Shown: piece after piece, positions 24,316 to 33,134 of the stretch
Layout of the letters: every line of letters starts with the position of its first letter
How positions within the stretch are numbered: position 1 is the first letter of the stretch
Assembly: GCF_001700965.1 (NCBI RefSeq)
Contig: NZ_CP016756.1
Location: 1,550,001 to 1,614,000 of the forward strand
Length of the DNA: 64,000 bases
Source: Stenotrophomonas nitritireducens
GTDB lineage: Bacteria > Pseudomonadota > Gammaproteobacteria > Xanthomonadales > Xanthomonadaceae
Direction: 5' to 3'
Notes under the pieces: generated by a model
What the model saw: only the letters and a program-made list of their open reading frames with translations
Databases searched by the model: none
What the model was told of the DNA's origin: nothing
Translations under genes and position numbers: made by a program

Positions 24316-27030
24316 TCACCAGCGGTAGCCGATGCGTGCGTACCAGCGGCGACCCAGCAGGTCGTAGGTCATCGTATCGGTGTTGGCATCGGTATAGCTC
24401 TGGATGAACGGCGGCTTCTTGTCGAAGACATTGTCCAGGCCCAGCGATACGTCCAGCGCCTTGCTCACCGCGTACTTCAGCTGCAGGTTGTGGTAGAACA
24501 CCGACGGTGCGTGATCACCGATATCACCGCGCGCGGCATTGATGTCATCGGCACGCCCGATGTACTGCGTGCTCCAGGTACCCGACCACTTGTCGCGCGA
24601 TGCATTCATCGATACCAAGCCGCGCCACTTGGCATAGCTGCCACGGCCACCGGTGATCTTGCCCGCGTACTCGATCAGGTCCGCGCCGTCATACGGGCGC
24701 ACGTCGTAGCGCTGCAGGTAGGACACATCCGCACTGACGCTGGCATCAAAGCCTGCCGCCTTGAATTCGTACAAGGCGCCGACGTCGTAACCGGTGACGT
24801 GTTCGTTGGCAGCATTGACCGGCTGCGAGGACAGGAAATCCACTTCGCCGGTGCGCGGGTTGCGGGTGAAGTTGCTGGCGTCGCAGAACGGATGTGCCAG
24901 CCCCGGCGTGTTGTAGCAGATGGCCAGCTTGGTGGAGCCGTCGATGCGCTGGATCGCGTGCTTGATGCGGATGTTGTAGTAGTCCAGCGTCAAGGTCAGG
25001 CCGGTCAGGAACTCCGGTGTCCACACCACGCCTGCGGTGAACGAGGTGGCGTCTTCCGGCTTCAGATCGGCATTGCCGCCGGAGGTGGTGAGGATGGTAT
25101 TGCCCGGCTGCACATAGCCGGCCGGCACGCCGTAAGCCTGGCAGTTGTCACGCACCGTGGAGCCCGCCGGCAACGCCGACCAGTTGCTGCACGGATCGGT
25201 GGTGGTCAGGTTGCCTTCGGCCACGCCGCCAAACAGCTCGGGGATGTTCGGGATGCGGAACGCGGTGGCATAGGTGCTGCGCACTTTCAGCGCCGAATTG
25301 ACCTGCCAGTCCAGGCCGACCTTGTAGTTGTAGTCGCGGCCGAACAGATCGTAGTCCGAAGCGCGGCCGGCGAGATTCAGGTACAGCGAATCGGCGATGA
25401 CATTGTCCTGCAGCAGCGGGATTGCCAGCTCGGCAAAGACTTCCTTGGCGGTGTATTCACCGGCAATCGGGTCCTGCTGGTTGGTATTGCCGATGCCGAG
25501 CACGGTCAACGGATCGGGATTGCGCCAACCGCGTTCCTTGCGCACTTCCACGCCAGCGGCGAAGCCTACCCAACCGGCTGGCAGTTCGAAAATCTGCCCG
25601 CTCAGGTTGGCGGTGAAACTCTTCTGCTCGTTGCCGCCGGTATCGCGCGAGGTGTAGAGGATGTAATCAAGCACCTCGCGGCTCAGGTCGCCATAGCCCA
25701 GGTAGTCGCCGCAGGGAATCGCTGCGCCCGGCACCGGGCTGCAGATGCGCCGGTCCAGGGTCTGCTCGACACGATCAAGATTGGCCACATTGTCCGAGCC
25801 ATCAACGCCGGTGTTGCGGCCCCAGTTCAAGGCCGCCGACCAATCCCAGCCGGTACCGAAATGCCCCTTCACACCCACCAGGCCACGGAAGGTATTCACC
25901 TCCTGCGAGAAATGGCGCGGGCCGGCTTCTTCCAGGCGCCGGCGCTGCAGCAGCAGATCCTGCCCGGTCGGATTGGTCGGGTGATCGGCAGCGATGTTGA
26001 TCGGCCGGTACACGCCCAATCCACCCGGTGCGGCGAGCTGATCGGATTGGCGGTTGGTATACATCAGCTCGGTGAACACGCTGGTGTTCTCGCTGAGCTG
26101 GCTGTCACCGAACACGCTCATGCTGATCCGCTTGATGGGATTGACCGCGTTGAGCGTGGGATTGCCGTTGTAGTTGTGCTTGGCGGCCGAGTACGGCTCG
26201 TAGAAATCGCCGTTGCCGCCCAGCACCTGGTTGAAATTGACCCGGCGGCCATCGGCCAGCAGCGCGCGGCCACCCACCGTGGTGGAGCTGCCCGAGCACA
26301 CCAGCTTGCCGTCCACTTCGGCCAGGCCGCAGGGTGCGCGCGAGCCCATGTTGACCGTGCCGCCTTCGGCATAGTTGATGCCGGCCATCAGCGAGCCACG
26401 CTCACTGGTAACGCCCCAGGCCAGGTCGACGGCGGTTTCGTCGCCATCGCCACGCGTGGTCTGGCCGTAGCGCACCGCAGCCTCGGCACCGTCAAAACCT
26501 TGTTTGGTGATGATGTTGACCACACCGGCCACCGCATCGGCGCCGTAGATGGCCGAAGCGCCATCCTTGAGCACTTCCACGCGCTCGATCAGCGATACCG
26601 GAATCATGTTCAGATCGACCGAGCTGTTGGCGCCGGTGCCGCCGTTGACGATGCGGCGGCCATTGAGCAGCACCAAGGTGCGGTTGATACCGAGTCCGCG
26701 CAGGTTGACCTGGGTGGTGCCGTAGCCGTTCTCGGCCCAGTAGGCATTGCTCTGGCTGCCGGCGAAACCGGCCGAGGCCGGCAGGCGCTGCAACAAGGTG
26801 TCAACCGAAGTGGCACCGGAGCGTTCAATGGCCTGTGCATCGATCACGCTGACCGGGCCAACACCGGACAACTGCGCGCGCTTGATATGGCTGCCGGTGA
26901 CCTGCACGGCGTCCAGCGTGCGGGCGGCTTCATTCGGGGACTGCGCGTCCTGCGCATTGGCGGTGTGGACGGCGGTGGCACACAACAGTGCGCCAATGGC
27001 CGCAGCCAAGGCTTGGGGCTTCAAATACAT
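24316..27030 (-). CDS. TonB-dependent outer-membrane receptor
   Basis: This protein has 904 residues with a signal peptide cleaved after ANA near residue 26 and a plug domain. The plug includes VQVTGSHIKRAQ and LLNGRRIVNGG...LIERVEVLKDGASAIYGADAVAGVVNIITK. A 22-stranded barrel ends in the aromatic WYARIGYRW. It imports a substrate across the outer membrane using TonB. The substrate is not readable from sequence. The two PepSY reductase genes directly downstream and the CopL-like gene upstream favour a metal or metal chelate. GAGAG lies ahead of the ATG. No sigma/anti-sigma pair is adjacent. Confidence 0.93.
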   Translation of the reverse strand: MYLKPQALAAAIGALLCATAVHTANAQDAQSPNEAARTLDAVQVTGSHIKRAQLSGVGPVSVIDAQAIERSGATSVDTLLQRLPASAGFAGSQSNAYWAENGYGTTQVNLRGLGINRTLVLLNGRRIVNGGTGANSSVDLNMIPVSLIERVEVLKDGASAIYGADAVAGVVNIITKQGFDGAEAAVRYGQTTRGDGDETAVDLAWGVTSERGSLMAGINYAEGGTVNMGSRAPCGLAEVDGKLVCSGSSTTVGGRALLADGRRVNFNQVLGGNGDFYEPYSAAKHNYNGNPTLNAVNPIKRISMSVFGDSQLSENTSVFTELMYTNRQSDQLAAPGGLGVYRPINIAADHPTNPTGQDLLLQRRRLEEAGPRHFSQEVNTFRGLVGVKGHFGTGWDWSAALNWGRNTGVDGSDNVANLDRVEQTLDRRICSPVPGAAIPCGDYLGYGDLSREVLDYILYTSRDTGGNEQKSFTANLSGQIFELPAGWVGFAAGVEVRKERGWRNPDPLTVLGIGNTNQQDPIAGEYTAKEVFAELAIPLLQDNVIADSLYLNLAGRASDYDLFGRDYNYKVGLDWQVNSALKVRSTYATAFRIPNIPELFGGVAEGNLTTTDPCSNWSALPAGSTVRDNCQAYGVPAGYVQPGNTILTTSGGNADLKPEDATSFTAGVVWTPEFLTGLTLTLDYYNIRIKHAIQRIDGSTKLAICYNTPGLAHPFCDASNFTRNPRTGEVDFLSSQPVNAANEHVTGYDVGALYEFKAAGFDASVSADVSYLQRYDVRPYDGADLIEYAGKITGGRGSYAKWRGLVSMNASRDKWSGTWSTQYIGRADDINAARGDIGDHAPSVFYHNLQLKYAVSKALDVSLGLDNVFDKKPPFIQSYTDANTDTMTYDLLGRRWYARIGYRW

Positions 27031-27126
27031 GTTCTCTCTCGCTGGGATTTTGTCTCGGGGCGATAGCCGCGGTCGCGGGCGCGAGCACGGTTCACTGCAA
27101 CGTCGTGGTGACGCGAGAACAACCGC

Positions 27127-27564
27127 TCAGACGATAGGAGGTCGGAAGACCCGGGACAGCCTGCCAAATGGCAGTTCAAGCGCCTGCAGCGGCGTATCGG
27201 CCGAGACCGGCGGGTGCGCACCGGCAAACAACAGCGCCGTCGCGGGGGGATAGATGGTGAACACGCACAGGCATTCGCAGCCCACGCTGTCGGCGCAGCT
27301 GCAGTCGTCGGCATGGCTGGCAGCCGACTTGCCGGCATGGTCTTGGTGGCCGCCAGCGGCCTTGGCGGCCAGCGGCAACGAGGTACGTGCTGATGAATCC
27401 GCCTGCACCGGATCACAACTGGCGGTGGCTGCACGGGCAATGCCAGCGGATGCCGGAGCCTCCCCCGCATGCAGCACCATGCGCGTGCTCGCCCATGCGC
27501 CGAGCACGCCTTCAACGGCGAGCACCAGCATCATCAGCAGCGGCAGCCATACGCGGTAGGACAT
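27127..27564 (-). CDS. CopL-like Cys/His-rich exported protein
   Basis: This protein has 145 residues with an N-terminal signal or anchor (residues 5-25). His-containing GGHQDHAGKSAASHADD is followed by a Cys cluster (CSCADSVGCECLC), and the end FRPPIV resembles the RPPIA end of CopL at 17090. The layout (signal, Cys/His centre, PFG/PFP stretch, RPPI end) matches CopL, so I place it as a divergent member. It precedes the TonB receptor gene on the same strand by 96 bases and may regulate that operon in response to a metal. An AT-rich dyad lies just upstream at 27587-27602. Confidence 0.65.
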   Translation of the reverse strand: MSYRVWLPLLMMLVLAVEGVLGAWASTRMVLHAGEAPASAGIARAATASCDPVQADSSARTSLPLAAKAAGGHQDHAGKSAASHADDCSCADSVGCECLCVFTIYPPATALLFAGAHPPVSADTPLQALELPFGRLSRVFRPPIV

Positions 27565-27954
27565 GAAGATCCGAACAATTCCGTATTTGTATATACATAC
27601 AATGAATAACGCGACCAGCCAAACCTTGTCAACCGCCGCAGCCAACGCAATGCCCCCGTGCTTGCCGGCATTGCGGCCCACACGCGCCGCAAGCCTTGCG
27701 CCAGCGACACTGTCGCCCCACAGCAGGCAATGCATGTGCGCTTCATCAAAACCGGGGGAACAACGACTATCCTGCGACGCAGCATAGCCAGCGCGCGCAC
27801 AGCCGCCTAGCCATCGCAGGTATGCCGGTGATGTTTTTTTGTATCGACGCATGCAAGCTGCGGTAGCGATTTCACATGCAACTTTTTGCATCGGCAATGC
27901 ACTGCGCCAGCGGCAAATCGCACCTCCCCCATTCATCGCAACAGGATCACCTCA
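27565..27954. other. Divergent regulatory gap between the CopL-like gene and gloA
   Basis: This 390-base gap holds no gene I can support. Near the CopL-like gene is an AT-rich dyad at 27587-27602 with arms TTGTAT and ATACAA four bases apart, where its promoter or an operator would be expected. Nearer to gloA is a second dyad at 27876-27891 with arms ATGCAA and TTGCAT, also four bases apart. Neither matches an operator I know. Confidence 0.5.
27587..27602. promoter_or_regulatory. Candidate operator dyad upstream of the CopL-like/TonB operon
   Basis: TTGTAT (27587-27592) and ATACAA (27597-27602) form a perfect 6-bp inverted repeat with a four-base spacer in an unusually AT-rich patch 23 bases before the CopL-like start codon. 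The position suits a repressor or activator site. It does not match a Fur or CueR consensus. Confidence 0.35.
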
Positions 27955-28482
27955 ATGAGTCTTCAAACCCTTGCGCAACAGCCCGGCGTCGCCGCACAGG
28001 TGCCGGCCGAAACCAACGGCTTCGTGTTCAACCACACCATGCTGCGGGTCAAGGACATCCGCGCCTCGCTGGATTTCTATACGCGGGTGCTGGGCTTCCA
28101 GCTGATCGACCAGCGTGATTTCGCCGAGGCGCAATTCAGCCTGTACTTCCTGGCCTACGTGCCGGCCGGCGTGCAGGTGCCGCAGGATGATGCCGAGCGC
28201 CGCCTGTGGATGGCCGGCATTCCCGGCGTGCTGGAACTCACCCACAACCACGGCACCGAGAACCAGGACGGCCCGGTCTACCACGACGGCAACAGCGACC
28301 CGCGCGGCTTCGGCCACATCTGCGTATCGGTGCCGGACATCGAGACCGCCTGCGCACGCTTCGAGGCATTGAACGTGCCGTTCCAGAAGCGCCTGACCGA
28401 TGGCCGGATGAAAAACCTGGCCTTCATCAAGGACCCGGATGGCTACTGGGTGGAGATCATTTCCAATACCGTGCGGCCGTAA
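27955..28482 (+). CDS. gloA: Lactoylglutathione lyase (glyoxalase I)
   Basis: GloA converts the hemithioacetal of methylglyoxal and glutathione to S-lactoylglutathione. The 175-residue chain has the four metal ligands H27 (NHTMLRV), E94 (LELTHNHG), H121 (GFGHICV) and E167 (YWVEII). It contains the extra segments LYFLAYVP and HDGNSDPRGFGHI typical of the longer, human-type (often zinc-dependent) enzymes rather than the short nickel-dependent E. coli GloA. The ATG at 27955 has AGGA upstream. The gene is followed by a strong terminator at 28504-28533 and appears monocistronic. Confidence 0.95.
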   Translation: MSLQTLAQQPGVAAQVPAETNGFVFNHTMLRVKDIRASLDFYTRVLGFQLIDQRDFAEAQFSLYFLAYVPAGVQVPQDDAERRLWMAGIPGVLELTHNHGTENQDGPVYHDGNSDPRGFGHICVSVPDIETACARFEALNVPFQKRLTDGRMKNLAFIKDPDGYWVEIISNTVRP

Positions 28483-28503
28483 GTCAGCGCTGCCCCGATC
28501 AAG

Positions 28504-28533
28504 AAAAACGCCGGCATGTCCGGCGTTTTTTTT
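28504..28533 (+). terminator. Rho-independent terminator of gloA
   Basis: The stem AACGCCGG pairs with CCGGCGTT around CATGT, with a run of eight T on the plus strand, 22 bases after the gloA stop. Confidence 0.92.
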
Positions 28534-28780
28534 AGCGCTTCATTGTGGGAGCGGCGTAAGCCGCGAAGCTGACCTTATTGGCACAAACGTCGTCTGCAAC
28601 GCTTGAGATGTACGTGCTTCGCGGCTTACGCCGCTCCCACAAACGTATGCCGCGTGGTCTGTTCCCCCTGCGTGCCGGACACCGGTAAAGATCCCGCCCC
28701 TGCGCGCGCCCGCTCCCACGGGTAACGCCGCGCCCTGCTTGCGTACAGGACGAGTCGTACTGGAGCGAGGCGCGAAGGCA
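28534..28780. repeat. Inverted REP pair (REPIN) between gloA and glmS
   Basis: GTGGGAGCGGCG...GCGAAGC at 28545-28569 recurs as its exact reverse complement at 28616-28640, with 46 bases between. Each unit is itself palindromic. The rest of the gap up to the glmS terminator shows nothing I recognise. Confidence 0.85.
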
Positions 28781-28809
28781 AAGAAAAGCCCGGCTCAAGG
28801 CCGGGCTTC
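28781..28809 (-). terminator. Rho-independent terminator of glmS
   Basis: AAGCCCGGC (28786-28794) pairs with GCCGGGCTT (28800-28808) around a five-base loop. On the minus strand it is followed by TTTTCTT. It lies about 80 bases past the glmS stop. Confidence 0.85.
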
Positions 28810-28886
28810 GAGCAACGTCGGGGAGAGAGGACCGGGCTGCTGGGGTTGATTATCCGCAGCGTCGGTTACGCTCCCGTGACAAGCAA

Positions 28887-30719
28887 TCACTCCACGGTGA
28901 CGCTCTTGGCCAGGTTGCGCGGCTTGTCCACATCGGTGCCGCGTGCCAGGGCAGTGTGATACGCCAGCATCTGCACCGGGATGGTGTGCACGATGGGGCT
29001 TAGCACGCCGGCATGGCGTGGGGTACGGATCACATGCACGCCTTCTGAGGCAGTGAAATTGCTGTCCTGGTCGGTGAACACGAACAGTTCGCCACCACGC
29101 GCACGCACTTCCTGCATGTTGGATTTCACCTTCTCCAGCAGGCTGTCGTTGGGGGCGATGACCACCACCGGCATCTCCGCATCCACCAGCGCCAGCGGGC
29201 CGTGCTTGAGCTCACCGGCCGGATAGGCCTCGGCGTGGATATAGGAGATTTCCTTGAGCTTGAGCGCGCCTTCCAGGGCAATCGGATAATGCAGGCCACG
29301 GCCCAGGAACAGCGCATTGGACTTGCCGGCGAAACGTTCGGCCCAGGCGATGATCTGCGGCTCCAGGTTCAACGCATGCTGCACGCTGCCCGGCAGATGC
29401 CGCAGCTGTTCCAGATAGCCACTTTCCTGCTCCGCATCGACCTTGCCATGCAGCTTGCCCAGCACCACGGTCAGCTGGAACAGCGCGGCCAGCTGGGTGG
29501 TGAAGGCCTTGGTCGATGCCACGCCGATCTCGGCGCCGGCACGGGTGTAGCAGACCAGTTCGCTGGCGCGCGGGATCGCGCTTTCCGGCACGTTGCAGAT
29601 CGACAGCGTATGCAGGTGACCGAGCGACTTGGCGTATTTGAGCGCTTCCATCGTGTCCAAGGTTTCACCGGACTGGGAGATGGTGACGATCAGATGCTTG
29701 GGATTGGCGTAGGCGGCGCGGTAGCGGTACTCGCTGGCGATTTCCACGCTGCACGGCAGGCCGGCGATGGCTTCGATCCAATAGCGTGCAGTCAGGCCAG
29801 CGTAGTAGCTGGTGCCGCAGGCCAGGATCTGCACGCCCTCGATGTCCTTGAACACCGCTTCGGCGTTCTTGCCGAACAGCGTTGCCGGGAAACCACCAGC
29901 ATCAATCGCGGCTTCGACGGTGTCGGCCAGCGCGCGCGGCTGTTCGTGGATTTCCTTCTGCATGAAGTGGCGATACGGGCCCAGCTCCAGCGAGGCCAAC
30001 GACACATCCGACATGCGCTGCTCGCGCTGCGCCGGGGCGTTGTTGGCATCGAATACGCGCACGCCGTGGCGGGTCAGCTCGGCGGTGTCCCCTTCTTCCA
30101 GGAACATCACCCGGCGGGTGGCCTGCAGGACCGCCGACACGTCGGAGGCGACGAAGTTCTCGCCCTCGCCCAGCCCCACCAGCAGCGGGCAACCCATGCG
30201 TGCCACCACCATGCGCTCGGGCTCGTTTTCGCTGATCACCGCCAATGCGTAGGCGCCGGTCAATTCCTTGACCGTGCGCTGCAGGGCGCTGAGCAGGTCG
30301 TCCTGATCGGCCTTGAGGTGATGATGGATCAGGTGCGCTATCACCTCGGTATCGGTCTGCGATTCGAACACATAACCCAGCGCCAGCAGCTTCTCGCGCT
30401 GCTCCTCGTGGTTCTCGATGATGCCGTTGTGCACCAGCGCCACGCCCTGGCTGATATGCGGATGGGCATTGGACTCGGTGACACCGCCATGCGTCGCCCA
30501 GCGGGTATGGCCGATGCCCAGCACCGAATGGAACTGCTCGGCGATGGCCGCCCCTTCCATTTCGGCAACGCGGCCGGTGCGCCGCACGCGGCGGATGTGC
30601 TCGGCGTCGAGCACGGCAATGCCGGAGGAATCGTAGCCGCGGTATTCCAGCCGCTTGAGTCCTTCAATCAGTACCGGAACCACATCGCGACCAGCGATCG
30701 CTCCCACAATGCCGCACAT
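28887..30719 (-). CDS. glmS: Glutamine-fructose-6-phosphate aminotransferase (isomerising)
   Basis: GlmS makes glucosamine-6-phosphate from fructose-6-phosphate and glutamine, the first step to UDP-GlcNAc. The 610 residues are the normal length. The N-terminal nucleophile is C2 ([10 protein letters not shown]), and the glutaminase domain shows [11 protein letters not shown] and [10 protein letters not shown]. Two SIS domains follow ([26 protein letters not shown]) and the chain ends in LAKSVTVE. The product feeds GlmU, encoded at 45212-46579 in this window. The gene is divergent from the sigma-54-controlled exporter, and the putative enhancer region lies in its upstream region. Confidence 0.98.
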   Translation of the reverse strand: MCGIVGAIAGRDVVPVLIEGLKRLEYRGYDSSGIAVLDAEHIRRVRRTGRVAEMEGAAIAEQFHSVLGIGHTRWATHGGVTESNAHPHISQGVALVHNGIIENHEEQREKLLALGYVFESQTDTEVIAHLIHHHLKADQDDLLSALQRTVKELTGAYALAVISENEPERMVVARMGCPLLVGLGEGENFVASDVSAVLQATRRVMFLEEGDTAELTRHGVRVFDANNAPAQREQRMSDVSLASLELGPYRHFMQKEIHEQPRALADTVEAAIDAGGFPATLFGKNAEAVFKDIEGVQILACGTSYYAGLTARYWIEAIAGLPCSVEIASEYRYRAAYANPKHLIVTISQSGETLDTMEALKYAKSLGHLHTLSICNVPESAIPRASELVCYTRAGAEIGVASTKAFTTQLAALFQLTVVLGKLHGKVDAEQESGYLEQLRHLPGSVQHALNLEPQIIAWAERFAGKSNALFLGRGLHYPIALEGALKLKEISYIHAEAYPAGELKHGPLALVDAEMPVVVIAPNDSLLEKVKSNMQEVRARGGELFVFTDQDSNFTASEGVHVIRTPRHAGVLSPIVHTIPVQMLAYHTALARGTDVDKPRNLAKSVTVE

Positions 30720-30744
30720 AGCCTATCCATTGGTGATTACGAAC

Positions 30745-30840
30745 GGACATTCTAAGTCAGCCGGATAGGACAACCAGCGGACACACCGGGACAAACGTGC
30801 CCGGACACTGTCCGCGCGAGCGTCCGCGGACACCCGGACA
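30745..30840. promoter_or_regulatory. Candidate enhancer (UAS): cluster of GGACA/TGTCC half-sites
   Basis: GGACA occurs at 30745, 30768, 30779, 30789, 30803, 30828 and 30836, and TGTCC at 30809, all within 96 bases. One pair forms the inverted repeat TGTCCGC-N10-GCGGACA (30809-30832), and several spacings are near 10-11 bases. The cluster is 47-142 bases upstream of the -24 element at 30887, the usual distance for NtrC-type activator sites. The cluster-encoded regulator at 41840-43177 is the obvious candidate to bind it. It also overlaps the likely glmS promoter. Confidence 0.65.
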
Positions 30841-30884
30841 CTCACAACACTGAATATTTTCCAAATAAATTCAATACCTTGGAG

Positions 30885-30902
30885 TTGGCACGCGATCTGC
30901 TT
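30885..30902 (+). promoter_or_regulatory. Sigma-54 (-24/-12) promoter of the exporter locus
   Basis: TTGGCACGCGATCTGCTT matches the sigma-54 consensus. GG at 30887-30888 and GC at 30899-30900 are separated by exactly ten bases within TGGCAC-N-TGCT. Transcription would start about 30911, some 24 bases before the adaptor start codon. The locus ends with an NtrC-family activator that has the sigma-54-contacting loop. Confidence 0.85.
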
Positions 30903-30934
30903 AATGAATAACAAACCCAGCAGCGAAGCCAACG

Positions 30935-32203
30935 ATGATCCGCGACACCTCCGCCCAGGACCAGGTAAGTACCCAGCGCCCACAACCCGTATGGCGCCGC
31001 TACATGTGGCCTGCGCTGATCACCGTGGTGGTGGTGGCCGGCATCGGTTACGTCATCAGCAACTGGCTGGGCGCCAGCCGCTCGTTCGACGGTGCCCGCC
31101 TGCGCATCGCCGAGGTCAAGCGCGGTGACCTGGTCCGCGACATCGCCGCCGATGGCCGCGTCATCGCCGCCAACAGCCCAGTGCTGTATGCCATCTCCTC
31201 CGGCACGGTGACCCTCAAGGTCGTTGCCGGTGACGTGGTCAAGCAGGGCCAGGAACTGGCGGTGATCGACAGCCCGGAACTGCGCAGCAAGCTGGCCCAG
31301 GAGCAGGCCACTTTGGCAGGCCTGGAAGCCGAAGCCAGCCGTGCCGCGCTGGACGCCACGCTGGCCCGCGCCACCGGCGCCAAGCTGTCCGACCAGGCCG
31401 GCCTGCTGCGAATCGCCGCCCAGCGCGACCTGGACCGCTACCAGCGCGGCTACGACGGCGGCGCGGTACCACAGGTGGATCTGGCCAAGGCCCAGGACGA
31501 ACTGAAAAAGGCCGACATCGAGCTGCAGCACGCCCACCAGGACGCCAGCCTGCAGAGCCAGGGCGCGGCCCTGGATGCCCGCAACAAGCGCCTGCTGGCC
31601 GACCGCCAGGAAGCGGTGGTTGCCGAGGTCAAGCGACAGGTCGATGCACTGACCCTGCGCGCACCGTTCGATGGCCAGGTCGGCCAGGTGCAGGCCACCC
31701 AGCACACCCAGGTTGCCACCAATGCGCCGATCCTCGGTGTGGTCGACCTGTCGCGCTTCGAAATTGAAATCAAGGTGCCGGAAAGCTTCGCCCGTGACCT
31801 GGCGATCGGCATGCCGGCCCAGCTGACCAGTGGCTCGGGCCAGCCGTTCCCGGGCGAAATCGCTGCGGTGTCGCCGGAAGTGGTGAGCGGCGAAGTGGTC
31901 GCCCGGCTGCGCTTCTCCGACAAGCAGCCGCCCGGCCTGCGCCAGAGCCAGCGCATGAGCGCACGCATCCTGCTCGATACCCGCAACAACGTGCTCAAGG
32001 TCGAGCGCGGCCCGTTCATCGAACAATCCGGCGGCCGCTACGCCTATGTGGTGAGCGGCGGCACCGCGGTGCGCCGCCCGATCCAGACCGGCGTCAGCAG
32101 CCTGGGTGAAGTTGAAATCGTCTCCGGCCTGCAGCCGGGCGAAAAGATCGTTGTCTCCGGTGCGGATCTGTTCGGCGACATCGAACGCGTATCGATCAAT
32201 TGA
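30935..32203 (+). CDS. HlyD/RND-type periplasmic adaptor subunit
   Basis: This membrane-fusion protein has 422 residues. One N-terminal membrane anchor (about residues 24-44) is followed by a biotinyl-lipoyl-like half (VLYAISSGTVTLKVVAGDVVKQGQ). A long coiled coil (about 100-220, rich in Q, A and L) comes next, then the second lipoyl half (LRAPFDGQVGQVQ), a beta-barrel and a membrane-proximal domain ending SVSGLQPGEKIVVSGADLF-like. It would link inner-membrane permeases to an outer-membrane TolC-type channel, which is not encoded nearby. It is the first gene after the sigma-54 promoter. Confidence 0.92.
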   Translation: MIRDTSAQDQVSTQRPQPVWRRYMWPALITVVVVAGIGYVISNWLGASRSFDGARLRIAEVKRGDLVRDIAADGRVIAANSPVLYAISSGTVTLKVVAGDVVKQGQELAVIDSPELRSKLAQEQATLAGLEAEASRAALDATLARATGAKLSDQAGLLRIAAQRDLDRYQRGYDGGAVPQVDLAKAQDELKKADIELQHAHQDASLQSQGAALDARNKRLLADRQEAVVAEVKRQVDALTLRAPFDGQVGQVQATQHTQVATNAPILGVVDLSRFEIEIKVPESFARDLAIGMPAQLTSGSGQPFPGEIAAVSPEVVSGEVVARLRFSDKQPPGLRQSQRMSARILLDTRNNVLKVERGPFIEQSGGRYAYVVSGGTAVRRPIQTGVSSLGEVEIVSGLQPGEKIVVSGADLFGDIERVSIN

Positions 32204-32401
32204 GTGAAGGCGCGGGATGGGAGGCGGAATTCGTGAGTGAAAACAGATGCAGGTGTCCGGGTTGTCGTGAGCCCTGGCACCCATGCTGAAACGCTCCCGT
32301 TCCGCGCCCCATCGCCCTGCCTTGGCTGCCGATTCAACCGCCGTCGCAAGTCCCTGTTCCGCGCTCCAATTCCACATTCCCCGTCGCTGAAAGGAAAACC
32401 C

Positions 32402-33127
32402 ATGCTCCAGATGCAATCCGTCTCCAAGGTCTTCCGTACCGAACAGGTTGAAACCCATGCGCTGCGTTCGCTGGACCTGCACGTGCGCGAAGGCGAGTTT
32501 GTCGCGGTCACCGGCCCCTCGGGCTCGGGCAAGACCACCTTCCTCAACATCGCCGGCCTGCTGGAAACCTTCACCAGCGGCCAGTATCTGCTCGATGGCC
32601 AGGACGTCAGTCACCTCGGCGATGACGCCCGCTCGCGTCTGCGCAACCAGAAGATCGGCTTCATCTTCCAGGGCTTCAACCTGATCCCCGACCTCAACCT
32701 GTTCGACAATGTCGATGTGCCGCTGCGCTACCGCGGCATGCCCTCGGCCGAGCGCAAGCAGCGCATCGAAAAGGCCCTGAGCGATGTCGGCCTGGGCTCG
32801 CGCATGAAGCACTACCCGGCCGAACTGTCCGGTGGCCAGCAGCAGCGCGCTGCCATCGCCCGCGCCCTGGCCGGCAGCCCGCGCCTGCTGCTGGCCGACG
32901 AACCAACCGGTAACCTCGACACGCAGATGGCACGTGGCGTGATGGAGCTGCTGGAAGAGATCAACAGCCAGGGCACCACCATCGTCATGGTCACCCATGA
33001 TCCGGAACTGGCCGCCCGCGCCCAGCGCAACGTGCATATCGTCGATGGCCAGGCCACCGACCTGATCCGCGAACCGGTGCTGGCCCACGCCGCCCGCATC
33101 GCCGCCGTCGCCGACAACCAGGGCTGA
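32402..33127 (+). CDS. MacB/LolD-type ABC transporter ATPase
   Basis: This 241-residue nucleotide-binding subunit has Walker A GPSGSGKT (38-45), Q-loop Q90 (IGFIFQGFN), signature LSGGQ (142-146), Walker B LLLADEPTGNLD (162-173) and the H-loop H199 (VTHDPE). It is the MacB/LolD/FtsE type, which works with four-TM permeases by mechanotransmission rather than by a substrate channel. It is the only ATPase in the locus and must presumably serve all three permease pairs. The 198 bases before it hold no gene I can support. The first permease gene starts 7 bases after its stop. Confidence 0.95.
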   Translation: MLQMQSVSKVFRTEQVETHALRSLDLHVREGEFVAVTGPSGSGKTTFLNIAGLLETFTSGQYLLDGQDVSHLGDDARSRLRNQKIGFIFQGFNLIPDLNLFDNVDVPLRYRGMPSAERKQRIEKALSDVGLGSRMKHYPAELSGGQQQRAAIARALAGSPRLLLADEPTGNLDTQMARGVMELLEEINSQGTTIVMVTHDPELAARAQRNVHIVDGQATDLIREPVLAHAARIAAVADNQG

Positions 33128-33134
33128 GCCACCC

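Noticed and set aside
23698..27066. A 1,122-codon open frame on the plus strand opposite the TonB-dependent receptor
   Set aside because: It is the shadow of a G+C-rich gene on the other strand. The translation is rich in H, V, G and Q with no domain, while the minus strand shows a full receptor with plug and barrel motifs.
32258..32300. A second sigma-54-like site before the ATPase gene (TGGCACCCATGCTG)
   Set aside because: The GG and GC elements are seven bases apart instead of ten, so the geometry is wrong.
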